Source: Amphibalanus amphitrite
Lineage: Eukaryota; Arthropoda; Thecostraca; Balanomorpha; Balanidae
Length of the DNA: 64,000 nt
Direction: 5' to 3'
NCBI RefSeq assembly: GCF_019059575.1
Contig: NW_024881836.1
Location: forward strand, 496,001 to 560,000
Shown: one piece after another, positions 21,901 through 32,600 of the stretch
Layout of the letters: each line of letters starts with the position of its first letter
How positions within the stretch are numbered: position 1 is the stretch's first letter
Made by a program: the position numbers and the translations under genes
The notes under the pieces: generated by a model
Seen by the model: the letters and a program-made list of their open reading frames with translations, nothing else
Database searches by the model: none
Told to the model about the DNA's origin: nothing

Positions 21901-24900
21901 CTCTTCTATAATGCAAGCTTTGCATGCGCTTATTACCACTAACCGCTGGATCACTCTCTCCTTCTTACTATCTTCTTTGGGAATGGTGTAGCGGCCAGTC
22001 AAGCTACATTTAGTCTTGACTTCTTTGCCTCTTCTTATGACATTTTACTAACTTACTAAGTATTGTATTTAGCTTTGTTTTTGTTTGCTTTCCTTTTCTT
22101 AGCAGGGAGTGTCGCGACTTTCTTCATATTTTTGTCTTGGGAGGTGTTAACGTAAGGTGCTGTTGTCGCGTGGGTCAGTGGGTGGACACTCCTGGTCGTC
22201 TGATCATGGGCGGCGGCTTAGAAAAAAAAAAATACATACATACATACATGTTACAACATACCCCACCCGGCTCTGATACAACATGTACCTCGCCGCCATC
22301 TTGGAAAAAACATCTTCGTGCTCAAAAACAGCGGACAGCTGGAGAAATCCATTTTCACTCACGCAGCCTCAGAACCTACCCTCACCACCGCTACGGAGAT
22401 CTTTCAAATTCGTGCACATCTAAATGCCCAAAACACACATTTTCCTGCAACCTATTTTTTTAGAATGCCATTAAAAAACATAAAATCGGCTCTCACCTCG
22501 AGACGCGTCCACCCAGCCACACGACAGAACAGGGAAAGATGGCGCCCGGAAAACCTCGTCGACTGGTCGTGTCACGAGCGCTATCTATTGGATAAGTTTG
22601 GCACAATTCGCCCTGATACAACTTGGACATGATACAACTCACCCCGCTCTCCCCTATGTTTATCCACTTAAGTCAACTTGAAAATTTTGTGATAGTTGTT
22701 AGCAGAATGATTTTAAATGACAGGAAATGTGTGAAGGAAGCTCAAATGTATTTGTTGTTGACCTTTAAATGTTCATTTACCTTTGTTAGGTTATGATTCG
22801 AGCATGTCAAATTAAATTGCATAAGTTTGAAACTTGCAGAGAATGCATTAAGCATGAGTATTCTCTGTTTAACCATTGATTGCAGACTGCATGGTACTAA
22901 TGTTAAAAAGCTGTCATTGCCAGAATTCAGGTGGCAATACAGTGCATACTCAGCTTGTAAAGATTTTAGGCATCCATGCTCACTGCCTACTGTTAAGCGC
23001 ACCCTCTATCCAGTTAGAAAAAATATGTATTTTTCATGCTATTTTACCAAATCAATCAAACTTTGATTTATTTTCAATTTGTATCCTTTAAAATCTGATA
23101 GATGTGCTTGCAATGTGTGTTGCAAATTGCAATATTATGTTATTTTGATGCAGGTATTTATTTTGCTACAATTGTTATTCTTCACTGAGCTAACAATGGC
23201 TTGATGAAAGGTTCTCTGTTCATTCTATTAGCAAGCTCTATTGTCCTACCTACTAAACTTATTAGGGTAGCATGGAAACAAGCAGGTGAACTAGGTTAAG
23301 AAGGTATCCCATGTAGTTAAAAGATCATCGTCAATGATTATGTGCCCAAAAACTCTGCCCCTGCTGGGTCTGCATGTATTCCCTGCCGAGCCTGTGTGAG
23401 CCCTGCTGTGTGCCGTTGCAGGCACCATCTACCCCGGCCTCATGGTGACGTCGGCCGTGCTGTACCACCTGCTGCACTTCCTGCACGTGACGGTGGAGGT
23501 GCGGCACATCTGCGTGTTCCTGGCGCCGCTCTTCTCCAGCCTGACCACGCTGGTGACGTACGCGCTGACGCGCGAGCTGCAGGACGCCGGCGCCGGCCTG
23601 GTGGCCGCCGCCCTGGTGGCCGTCGTGCCCGGCTACATCTCGCGCTCGGTGGCCGGCAGCTACGACAACGAGGGCATCGCCATCTTCTGTATGCTACTCA
23701 CCTACCTGCTGTGGATCCGCGCCGTCAAGACGGGCACCGTCTTCTGGTCGGCGCTGTGCGCCGTGGCCTACTTCTACATGGTCTCCTCCTGGGGCGGCTA
23801 CGTGTTCCTCATCAACATCATCCCGCTGCACGTGCTGACGCTGATGGTGATGGGCCGCTTCTCGCACCGCGTCTACGTGGCCTACTCGGTGGTCTACTGT
23901 CTGGGCACCATCCTCTCGATGCAGATCTCGTTCGTCGGCTTCCAGCCGGTGCAGAGCTCGGAGCACATGGCCGCGCTCGGCGTGTTCGGCCTCTGCCAGC
24001 TGATGGCATTCGTTAACTACCTGCGCTCGCGGCTGAGCGCTGACCAGTTCGAGACGCTGCTGCGCAGCCTGCTGAGCCTGTGCGCCGCCCTGCTGGTGGG
24101 CGTCGCAGCCCTGCTCGCCGCCACCGACAAGATCTCACCGTGGACAGGACGCTTCTACTCTCTGCTCGACCCGTCCTACGCCAAGAACCATATCCCGATC
24201 ATCGCCTCCGTGTCGGAGCACCAGCCGACCGCCTGGAGCTCCTTCTACTTCGACTTCCAGGTGCTCATGTTCCTGTTTCCGGTCGGCCTCTACTTCTGCT
24301 TCAGCAAGCTGGACGACGCCCGCGTGTTCATCATTCTGTACGCGGCGTCGGCGCTCTACTTCTCCGGCGTGATGGTGCGTCTGATGCTGGTGCTTGCACC
24401 GGTGATGTGCATCGTCTCCGGCATCGCCGTCTCCAGCCTTCTGGCCGTCTACATGCGCGAGATCGTCACCATTGATCGCCAGAGCGCGCTGGGCGCCGAC
24501 CGGAAAAAGTCCAAGTTCGAGGGCAACTACTTCTACCGCAGCGAGGTGGCCAACTTCTTCGTCTGCATGATGGCCGGCATGTTGGTGTTCTACGGCTTCC
24601 ACTGCACCTGGGTGACGTCTGAGGCGTACAGCTCGCCGTCGATCGTGCTCTCGGCCAAGTACGACGGCGAGAGGATCATCTTTGACGACTTCCGCGAGGC
24701 GTACTACTGGCTGCGTCAGAACACCCCCGAAGACGCCAAGGTTATGAGCTGGTGGGACTACGGATATCAGGTGAGCAGACTGATGGCTGATACGGCGGTG
24801 AAAGCTGTCTGAACGCTCTAACCGTAGGTGCGCTGATCGAAGGAAACATTAGTTGATAGCCCCTATACCATTTACTTTTAATCACTCGTTTTGCTTTCGT

Positions 24901-27048
24901 TGTGCTAAGTAACCATTGCGATTGCCAGGCTATACTGATCAGTTCGTTTTTGATACTATGTAGTATGTATCGCTCAATATTTTGACTTGACGTATGCGTT
25001 TTTTTGCGACTTTTCATTTAACTACCTAGCAGATGTCAGTTTGCATTGATGCTTTCATCCGCCGATGCGTGTCTGTCACTGTGTACCGGCTACACCTGCC
25101 TCTCTCCATATGTGTCCCCTCTTTCTGTGTATCTCGCCACTCCGGCCCACTCCCAGCGCTACATCTCTGTCCTCCCGACAGATCACCTCAATGGCCAACC
25201 GGACCATCATTGTCGACAACAACACCTGGAACAACACGCACATCTCGCGCGTCGGCCAGGCCATGGCCAGCAGCGAGCAGCACGCCTACGGAATCATGCG
25301 CGAACTCGACGTCGACTATGTACTGGTCATCTTCGGCGGGTTCACCGGCTACTCGAGTGACGACATCGCCAAGTTTCTGTGGATGGTGCGGATTGGAGGC
25401 TCGACCGACCGCGGCGCGCATATCCATGAGAAGGACTACTACACCCCGTCCGGAGAGTTCAGGATTGATGCCCAGGGCTCGCCGACCATGCTCAACAGCC
25501 TGATGTACAAGATGTGCTACTACAGGTCAGTCAGCTGGGATGTAGAAGGTGGGTGGGATTTAACCCTCGCCCGTATTGGTGTTTTTCCAGCCGCGAACGT
25601 ATAAGGGGGGGGGGGGGGTCCGTTGGACCCCCCCCTTGCCGTTTCGCCCCTGATTGAGCTAGAGCTTCGCGGAAAAAACGAGCGTGCTGCCCGTGACGAG
25701 AGGAAGCCAATGATACCTAATTTTAAGGTCCGAGGTCATCGGTTGACCTTTCAGGTCAGGTCAATAACCCAAAAGTCGGGAAAATCGGTACCTGCTAGAA
25801 ACTCGTAAAGCGTAGCGGCTATGAGGTTTTCGGGGTGCTGATCACGAATATCATGCTAGTTTTAATCAGAGATGATGTCTTCATGCATTTAGGCCAGGTG
25901 GGGTCAGGTCAGGTCAACTAGTAGGCAGTAAGGGTATTCGTAGTAGGTGGCAACCGCCTCTGACAGCTTCGTAACATGTTACGAAGGCACCAAAACTACT
26001 TCGTAAATGTTTATATGGTTGCTAAATTCGAATTCAACTCCAAAAACTAGCCTAGAAACATGTAAAACTCGAAAAAAGTGAACCGAGGTCATCAAAGGTC
26101 AATGATCTGACTTGACCCTCCGGTGACCTTGACACCCACCCTCATGCATGGTAGCAACATCATATCCCATGTTTGAACGCTTAAAACCACGAAAAGACTG
26201 CAAACACGCTGCTAATGCGAGCCGACATACGCCGAATCGCGATTCCGGCCAAACATGGTCTCGAAAAGTAGGTCACAGGTCAAAGGTCATTAGGGTCATG
26301 GTCATGAAAATTTCAGGGTAGGTGTAAAATTGATTAACGCGAGGGTACTGAAAGTTTCGTCGCGATCGGCCGCTTTTTACGCGAGTTATTCGCGAAAAAC
26401 CGAGGGGGGAGGGGGTCCGTTCGACCCCCCCCCCCTATACGGGCGAGGGTTAAGGTAGGAAACTATGGAGTGGTATCGCTGTCTCGGCATTCAGTTGCTG
26501 ATTTCTACAGGTGATATTGTTCACTTAATTGTGCTCAACCGTTTTGCTGTAGCATAGCAATTTTTGTCGATATTTATACCTGTAATTGGGTACAACTTGT
26601 TAAGTGTTAAACTCCGGTATGGGCTACAATTCTGTATCTTTTACGGTCCATTTTAATATTCAATCGTCAATGTACTAATTCGCATTTTGGACGCATCGCG
26701 TCCTGACGCTACTCTAGGCACCCATCCCGCCAGCCTTTCTGACGGTGTATCGGCTGTGCCGGCTGTGTACATATGCCTAGAGATGACCCAATGTTTGACC
26801 AGGGCCCGCGTCATGTCTGACGGTCCCCGGGTCTCACATTACCCCGAGCCTGTGTCTGACGTTCCCCCGTGCCGCTCAGGTTTGGCCAGGTGTACACCGA
26901 GCGCAGCCGGCCGCCGGGCTGGGACCGCGTCCGTAACGCCGAGATCGGCAACAAAAACTTCGAGCTGGACGTCCTGGAGGAGGCCTACACCACCGAACAC
27001 TGGATCGTCCGCATCTACAAGGTCAAAGACCTGCCCAACCGAGGCTAG
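18713..27048 (+). CDS. STT3A: STT3A, catalytic subunit of oligosaccharyltransferase, complete
   Basis: Exons 18713-18980, 23422-24770, 25182-25525 and 26880-27048 splice to 2130 nt, 709 residues plus stop (human STT3A has 705). STT3 transfers the dolichol-linked oligosaccharide to Asn in N-x-S/T sequons in the ER lumen. Key motifs are present: first acidic motif EFDPYFNYR (D53), second acidic motif [10 protein letters not shown] (about 168-177), SVSEHQPT in external loop 5 (about 351-358), WWDYG at 533-537, and the [17 protein letters not shown] block of the sequon-binding region. The hydrophobic N-terminal two-thirds fits thirteen membrane helices. The N-terminus ([14 protein letters not shown]) and the ending ([12 protein letters not shown]) mark the A rather than the B paralogue. 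The start codon has a strong context (AAAATGG). Confidence 0.97.
18981..19755. other. STT3A intron 1, left part
   Basis: AT-rich intron sequence without recognisable element or exon. Short ACCTAACC and CTGACCT motifs cluster at 19645-19740. Confidence 0.6.
19760..20926. mobile_element. piggyBac-like MITE in STT3A intron 1
   Basis: TTAA at 19756-19759 and 20927-20930 flank inverted ends CCCGCGCCC and GGGCGCGGG. Subterminal GGGGGGGCCATTTTGG is inverted near the right end as CCAAAATGGCCCCCC. TTAA targets and CCC-starting termini are the piggyBac signature. The interior is non-coding, with arrays of TGACCTGACCT and long A/T tracts. Its ends differ from those of the elements at 25564 and 11273 by a few bases, so it is a related but separate family. 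Confidence 0.8.
21261..22654. mobile_element. Mariner-like inverted-repeat element in STT3A intron 1
   Basis: The left end GGGGAGAGTGGGGTGGGTTG continues TATCA, and is inverted at the right end (TGATACAACTCACCCCGCTC then TCCCC). TA flanks both sides (21259-21260 and 22655-22656), as for Tc1/mariner targets. Internal copies of GGTGAGTTGTATCAC and CTGATACAAC repeat the terminal motif. No intact transposase is visible, so it is non-autonomous. An interior stretch near 21780-22000 may be a separate insertion. Confidence 0.75.
22657..23421. other. STT3A intron 1, right part
   Basis: AT-rich, no exon or element recognised. The last 70 bases become pyrimidine- and GC-rich (CTGCCCCTGCTGGGTCTGC) leading to the acceptor at 23420-23421. 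Confidence 0.6.
23422..24770 (+). CDS. STT3A: STT3A exon 2
   Basis: Residues 90-539: most of the membrane domain, the DNE acidic motif, SVSE loop, and the start of the lumenal domain through WWDYGYQ. Acceptor TTGCAG, donor CAG|GTGAGC. An unusually long exon, about 1.35 kb, with extreme G or C preference at third positions. Confidence 0.97.
25182..25525 (+). CDS. STT3A: STT3A exon 3
   Basis: Residues 540-653: [20 protein letters not shown], the GQAM helix, [20 protein letters not shown] and the KMCYYR strand. Lumenal catalytic domain. Acceptor CCGACAG, donor ACAG|GTCAGT, ending two bases into an arginine codon. Confidence 0.97.
25564..26449. mobile_element. piggyBac-like MITE, intact copy in STT3A intron 3
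   Basis: TTAA at 25560-25563 and 26450-26453. Termini CCCTCGCCCGTAT and ATACGGGCGAGGG are exact inverses. G-runs next to each end (GGGGGGTCCGTTGGACCCC; right side GGTCCGTTCGACCCC) extend the inverted repeat. 886 bp, no coding sequence. It is the intact sibling of the interrupted copy at 11273-15236, sharing over 700 bp with few changes, so the family was active fairly recently. Confidence 0.88.
26880..27048 (+). CDS. STT3A: STT3A exon 4 and stop
   Basis: Residues 654-709: [20 protein letters not shown], then the conserved [20 protein letters not shown] end. Stop TAG at 27046-27048. About 88 bp upstream of the acceptor, GTTTGACCAGGG (26791) resembles the exon start GTTTGGCCAGGT, a possible weak exon-edge copy. 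Confidence 0.96.
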
Positions 27049-27121
27049 TGGGCCGGCCTAGCTGGGGCGCGGGCAGACAGGCAGAGCCGAGTGTTCGAAA
27101 CTCGCTGCGTCACAGGGTTAA

Positions 27122-27272
27122 CCAATCGCAGCGCGCGCCGGCTCTCCGCGAGTGGGGTCGCGACTCGCCTAACCAATCACAGTGCGCCGGGGCGGCTGGA
27201 TCAGCCAATCAAAGGGGCAGGGAGGGCTGGATCAGCCAATCACGGTGCGCCAGGACGGCTGGAGCAGCCAAT
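27122..27272 (+). promoter_or_regulatory. Five CCAAT boxes in tandem
   Basis: CCAAT at 27122, 27173, 27205, 27236 and 27268, each in a C/A-CCAATCR context that fits NF-Y (four are followed by CA or CG). The last four are spaced 31-32 bp, three helical turns, within GGCTGGATCAGCCAATC repeat units. The array starts 75 bp after the STT3A stop, so it lies in the STT3A 3'UTR and about 1.8 kb before the CBL start. It could serve a promoter or be a minisatellite that happens to carry CCAAT. Confidence 0.55.
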
Positions 27273-29089
27273 CACACGGCAGGGCGGTGACGGACAGGCC
27301 AGCACAGTCAGTGGGACGCCGGGAGGCTCGCGGATTGTGTGATACTGCCAAGGTCTGCGAGTGCGCTGGCAAATCAGGGGTTCGAGGGGACACGCTCGGT
27401 TCGGGGATGTGGTGCGCACTGGGTGATAGCCATTCTGCTCTGCTGGTGTTATTTCGAGTACTTATGCCAGTGTACCGTGGGGCGCGATCTTCAGCCGCTT
27501 GCGCCCAGCCAATGCCTGACAGGTTACACAGGGGCCTAGCTCCTGAAAACGAGTGTATCCAGAGTGCTGATATGGCCTTTGAACACGCTAATCCATAGCT
27601 TACACGTTACTCAAATACCTGCGGGAAATGTTTGTCGTATTTCGCTTGTATTGTTTATCTGTTCCGTTGCAGTTTCCCGCTGTCGCACACGTCTTTCCCG
27701 CCCGTGATCACGCGCTGCCTTACTCTTTTCCGATCAAAGTTTTGCTTATGTTGTAACCATGCCGCTTTCGTGGCCGCTTATTTTGGAGAAATATGCTATC
27801 AGTTGATTTTTCCGCTACTGCTTAAGAGAGTTCTCAGCGTCGTTAGACGTGGATGGCCGCTTGTTCGCACGAGTGTCTGGTGTGAGTTCATTCCATTTAC
27901 CACCGCTGCGGCTGCCCGGAGGTGGTGTGCGTTCAGTCTGGAGTTGCCCGTCAGCCTGTCTGTGCCGGTTGTGACGCGATTCGTTCGGTGTGCTCAGTGT
28001 CGGTGTGCCTATTTGCCTTTGCGCCAGACGAGACCGTCGTCGGACTCATCAGTCTTCAGTGGCCTGACGCTGGAAGGCGAACGGCAGGGACTTGCCCGGG
28101 GCGCCCCTGGCGGCCGTTCGGTGAACCATTAGTTACAACTGCTGCCGTCGGATACCGCCAGTATCGCCCATTGCTGCTCGGCGAGCTGCGTCCACCCAGC
28201 CGGCCGGGGAGACTGCACCGCGCCCACCGCTCGAGCTGTTCTCCCCCGGGCCATCGGCACTGTACAGGCGACATGAATAAAGCGAGCTGGCATTTCCCTG
28301 CGTGTTGTACGTGCTTAGAGCTATCGCTCTATCTTGAGGGACGGACAGGCAGCCAGTTATGCGAGTCGGCTACTAGATGCAGCTTTCTATTTCGGTGATA
28401 ACTATGCCTGAGGAATGACTGAGTTTTCATTGAACACAGGGGGATAGACATGTTCATGTTTTACTCGATGACCGGGGACCGGGGCCTTAAAAGAACATAA
28501 TCCGCTCACCCTCTGAGTCTTGCGTAATCACGTAAACCCTTACGTGCATCGCGTGGACAGTAGAATGAACCTGAAATTTTCGCCCCGCATCATTTTTCCC
28601 CGAATGCTGATCAACACATCTCGAAAAATAGTTCTGAGTTCTGGTATCCTCGGATTCGCTATCTTATCCAGAGAACTTCACACCAAGGCGAGTCCGATAT
28701 CGCCCGATTTCCACATCCGGATGCCCCTGTTTAGACTAGCGCCCTCGCGCCTGCTCTTTATCTAGCCACTCGTCAGTCTTCAGTAATCAAAAGAAGAATG
28801 AATGCAGCGGCAGAGTCCTAAAGAATGAATGAAATGATGCAACCATTGGCACAGCCATTCATCGTTTTTGAAGAGCTGTATAAAAATACTAGTGACTTAT
28901 GGTAAGAAAGGTCTTCGAAAACTGAAGAGATACGAGAAAAAGTGGAGAATTATGGCGAAAAAGAAGCGAAATTATAGAGACATGACGGAATAGTTTTTCA
29001 TTCACTGCCAACTGGGCTGCCAGTTCCACAGTCGCGAGGCAGCCGTGCGCGCGTGAGGACGGTGGTGTGTGTTGGTGCGCGGGCTTGCG
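27273..29089 (+). other. STT3A 3' region and CBL upstream region
   Basis: No exon recognised. The long open frames (27632-28132, 27922-28398) match nothing I know and lack conserved motifs. From about 28400 the composition falls to AT-rich, then rises to a GC-rich run (GCAGCCGTGCGCGCGTGAGG) just before the CBL start, consistent with a CBL 5'UTR. Confidence 0.45.
28276..28281 (+). terminator. Candidate polyadenylation signal for STT3A
   Basis: AATAAA about 1.23 kb after the STT3A stop, the first canonical hexamer I found downstream. Followed within 40 bases by a TGTTGTACGTGC segment that could serve as the GU-rich element. Assigned by position only. Confidence 0.35.
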
Positions 29090-29613
29090 ATGGCGCTCAC
29101 GGGAAGCAATGGAAAGCCGTCATTTATCAGCAAAATTCAGGGTGTCTTGGTTGACAAGATGGGACCTAGGCTTGTGATCAACAAGCGGACTATTGACAAA
29201 ACCTACTCATTGATGGACAAGGTGGTGAAGCTTTGCCAGCATCGGAAGATGAATCTGAAGAATTCGCCTCCATTCCTCTTGGACATTCTTCCAGACACCT
29301 ACACACACCTCAAAGGAATCTGCAGCAGATATAATGACCTGGAAGTGCTGAACAGCAATGAATACTTCTGTGTGTTCATTGAAAACCTCATGAAGAAGTG
29401 CAAACAGGCAGAAAAGCAGTTCCACGATGGAAAGGAGCAAATGTATGATGAGAACTCAGCATGTAGGAGGGAGCTCACAAAGCTGTCTCTTGTGTTCTCG
29501 CATATGCTGTTAGAGCTGAGGGCAATCTTTCCGGATTACAAGTTTTCGGGAGAGCAGTACAGAATCACAAAGAGTGATGCCGCAGAATTCTGGAGAACTT
29601 CATTTGGGGACAG
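29090..29613 (+). CDS. CBL: CBL exon 1, four-helix bundle
   Basis: Residues 1-174: start [20 protein letters not shown], then [48 protein letters not shown] and [17 protein letters not shown] chose ATG at 29090 because homology begins nearby and the context (GCGATGG) is good; the upstream frame has only non-ATG codons. Donor ACAG|GTTAGC. Third positions are less GC-rich than in later exons. Confidence 0.96.
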
Positions 29614-32600
29614 GTTAGCAATCATAATTAGGTGTTCTATTGTTATATGAATTGAAATCAAATAAGGCTCACCATTTCTTTATTACTTCATGCTAAAAAA
29701 TAATTGTTACATCTTGCATTTTTACTATTTGATCTTGACTTCTGGGAAATGCTCATGATGAGATACAATTGTTCATAAAAGCATTAATTTCTTGTTGATA
29801 ATTACATGATCAACAATATCAAATATATAAGAAATTGTAGGTTAAACATGTGCTGAAAATTACCAAAGCACTTGACTTAAAAGTTAAGCCTAGCCTTGTA
29901 TATCAAGCAGCTGCAGCCCCAAGCCTGGAAGAACTGGATTTGCTTATGAGGGGTAACTTCAACTTTGGCCACTTTTTGAGCTTGACAGCTCTTAGTACAT
30001 AGTTGACTTGCTTACATAGTACCTATATAGATATGGCATAGACAGACATTTTTCTGCAAACATTGCCTCATTGCACCATTCATTTATGAAATTTTGATAT
30101 TCACATGTGCTGCCCTAATCTGAAAACATCCCTTTGATCTTTTACTGGACCCTTTAGGTATGTGTCTTGTTCTGTGCAACTGCACAGAAGAAGTGCAGGA
30201 AAGAGGCAAAGAACATATATCATCAGAGAGCTGATGGAAATGCAATATATATTGCTCTATCAATCATCAGATGCTTTGAGCTGACACAAGCTTCTGAATC
30301 TGGGATCAGTACAGATCAGATCATCTGCACACACCACCACCAGTCCTGCTTATTGGGATTTGGGAGGCATCTCAATCTCCAGTCTCCACCCTCCTGATCC
30401 ATGCTTTCCAAATAACATATGCCTACCTGCATCTTGGCTCCTGGCTATAGCTCCACTATTACTCCCTGTAATAGTTCCCAAACAAGAGGATGCTCTTCCA
30501 GCCCCCTTGAAGCTGCCTCTCTAGTCCTTGATTCACTGACAGCTTATCAGAGGCAGAGCTGAAAAGGTTTGACCTTGGATTCACAAACCTTTTCAGAAAC
30601 CATTTGCTTGAATATTAGTAGTAGGTATAGCTCCTGCTCATCCTTCAGCACTGTAGCTTCTCTTTACTAGGTACTAAGGCATCCCTTCCCATCTAATATC
30701 TAATACCTATCTGGTGAAATTCCATATTTCTATAAAGAGACTCTGTCATTCAGTGCTCTCAGCCTGCTTCCACCCTGTTGCACTGACCTCACTGCCAGTG
30801 ATTGCTGATTATATGTGACCTGCCTTTGCCAGGACTCTGGTGCCATGGCAGACGTTCCGCGAGCGACTGGCAGAGGTGCATCCCATCCACCCGGGTCTCG
30901 AGACCAAGGCACTGAAGACCACCATCGACCTCACTGGAAACGACTATATCTCCAACTTCGAGTTCGACGTATTCACGCGGTAAGCTGGCCGCTGGAGCCG
31001 CGAAATGTTTGCACTGTGCGTGGGAGTGCTTGCGATCCATTGACGGCAACTTTTGCGCCATTCAGTCGTTTCATTTTCTGGATCCATTCACCGAGCACGG
31101 CCGTCGGCTACATGAGATGCAATTGCACACAAATTCTTAATCCCCAGGGGCCTGAATGGTCCTCGAATCGTATTACAGTTCGGTCTCTAGAACTACATGT
31201 TGCGCTGGTAAAAGGCAGGGTATATTGAGTGAAGGGTAGGACGAACTTTGGTAGGAATTTCTAGTACAACTACTAGAAAACCTACTATATGTGGTCGGGA
31301 CTAGCAAAAAGTTAGTTCAAACTAGAATATGGTAGCGCTTATGGTTGGCAGTCGTGACGCGCACGTGACATTCATTTCTTAAATTTCTTAAATAACTGGT
31401 TTTAGGAGCCGATTAGTGTGCAGATACATTCAATTAGCTATTAATAATTGATTACGCAAACATTCAAGATTCTACATCATTCAATTCTAGCCGAAATCAC
31501 ACGGCGCTCCCAGGATTCGAACTCACGACCCTCGGATCTGTAGCCCGATACGCTACCGACTGCGCTACCGAGGACCGCGCGCCGACGATCGGAGAGGCGG
31601 ATCGCGGGTGCTGGCGTGCAGAGAAATCTTTACCCTGTACGCCGTAGAAGATCGGCTGTGTTTCGTGAAAAATGGTAGAGGAATTGTCGAAAGAAAATTC
31701 ATTGGTCTATCATTTGAGACTAAGAACCATTGATTCCTTCAAAGGTTGACCGAGATATCGCTCGCCGAAAACAGGCCATTTAACATGTAAACCCTATGGG
31801 CTGGTAGGAAATGTACGCCGTAGAGCAGCAGTGCTACCAATACTTTCGGCGGGGGCCGGGTAAAAGGCGCATGGTATGGTGTGCCGGTTCACCGGTAATT
31901 TTTTTTTTCTGCGCTCTCAGCTAGCCATTGAGCGATGTTGACGCTATATTACGTGTAGAGACGCAAGTAGACCTAGCGGGATTGAAAAGAGGGCGGAGTC
32001 AGGTTATGCCTTTACATTTTGCGAATGTGATTCACATGGCGAAATATGCGAATCGGCATCAATATGAGGCTCTGGTAATCTTTACTGATTTGTTCGATGA
32101 TTTTGAGGACATGAGAGAGTATTCTTGGGTCAAGAGGGTCCGTGGTCCGAGTAGTGTTTCCGTCCATTAGGTCTTCAGGTGTGTCCCTCACTCCTAGGTC
32201 AGGTGTTTCAATTTTTATGGGTGACGTGTTCCTTACTCCAAGGCCAGGTGTTCTCCGTTCTACAAGGTCAGGGACTGACTGTGATTCAGTCTGTCAGCAA
32301 TTAGGTGAGGGCTCGGGTGTCATTGAAGTCGCCGGAGGGGGTTGCCGATGGTTTGTTAATTGTTTGGGTATCTGCTCGCGATTCGTGTCGGTAACAGTTG
32401 TGTCAGTGGTTCTGCCTTTTTAGTGCTTCCGTGGATGCATTCTAGAACTTTTTGGGTAGTGGATGCAGTTAAGAGCTCCCTATGGCAGTGGTTGCATTTA
32501 GAGCTCGCCGTGCCAATTATTACAATATCGGAATGTCGGAGTCGTTGCCACATCTGTCATTGATGCGTCATTCGGGTCACATGATCGGAGAGGCGCTCGT

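Noticed and set aside
23342-24602. Alternative-frame and antisense open frames over STT3A exon 2
   Set aside because: Shadows caused by the extreme GC3 of the true coding frame.
27632-28398. Two open frames after STT3A
   Set aside because: No motif or homology I know; most likely 3'UTR or intergenic.
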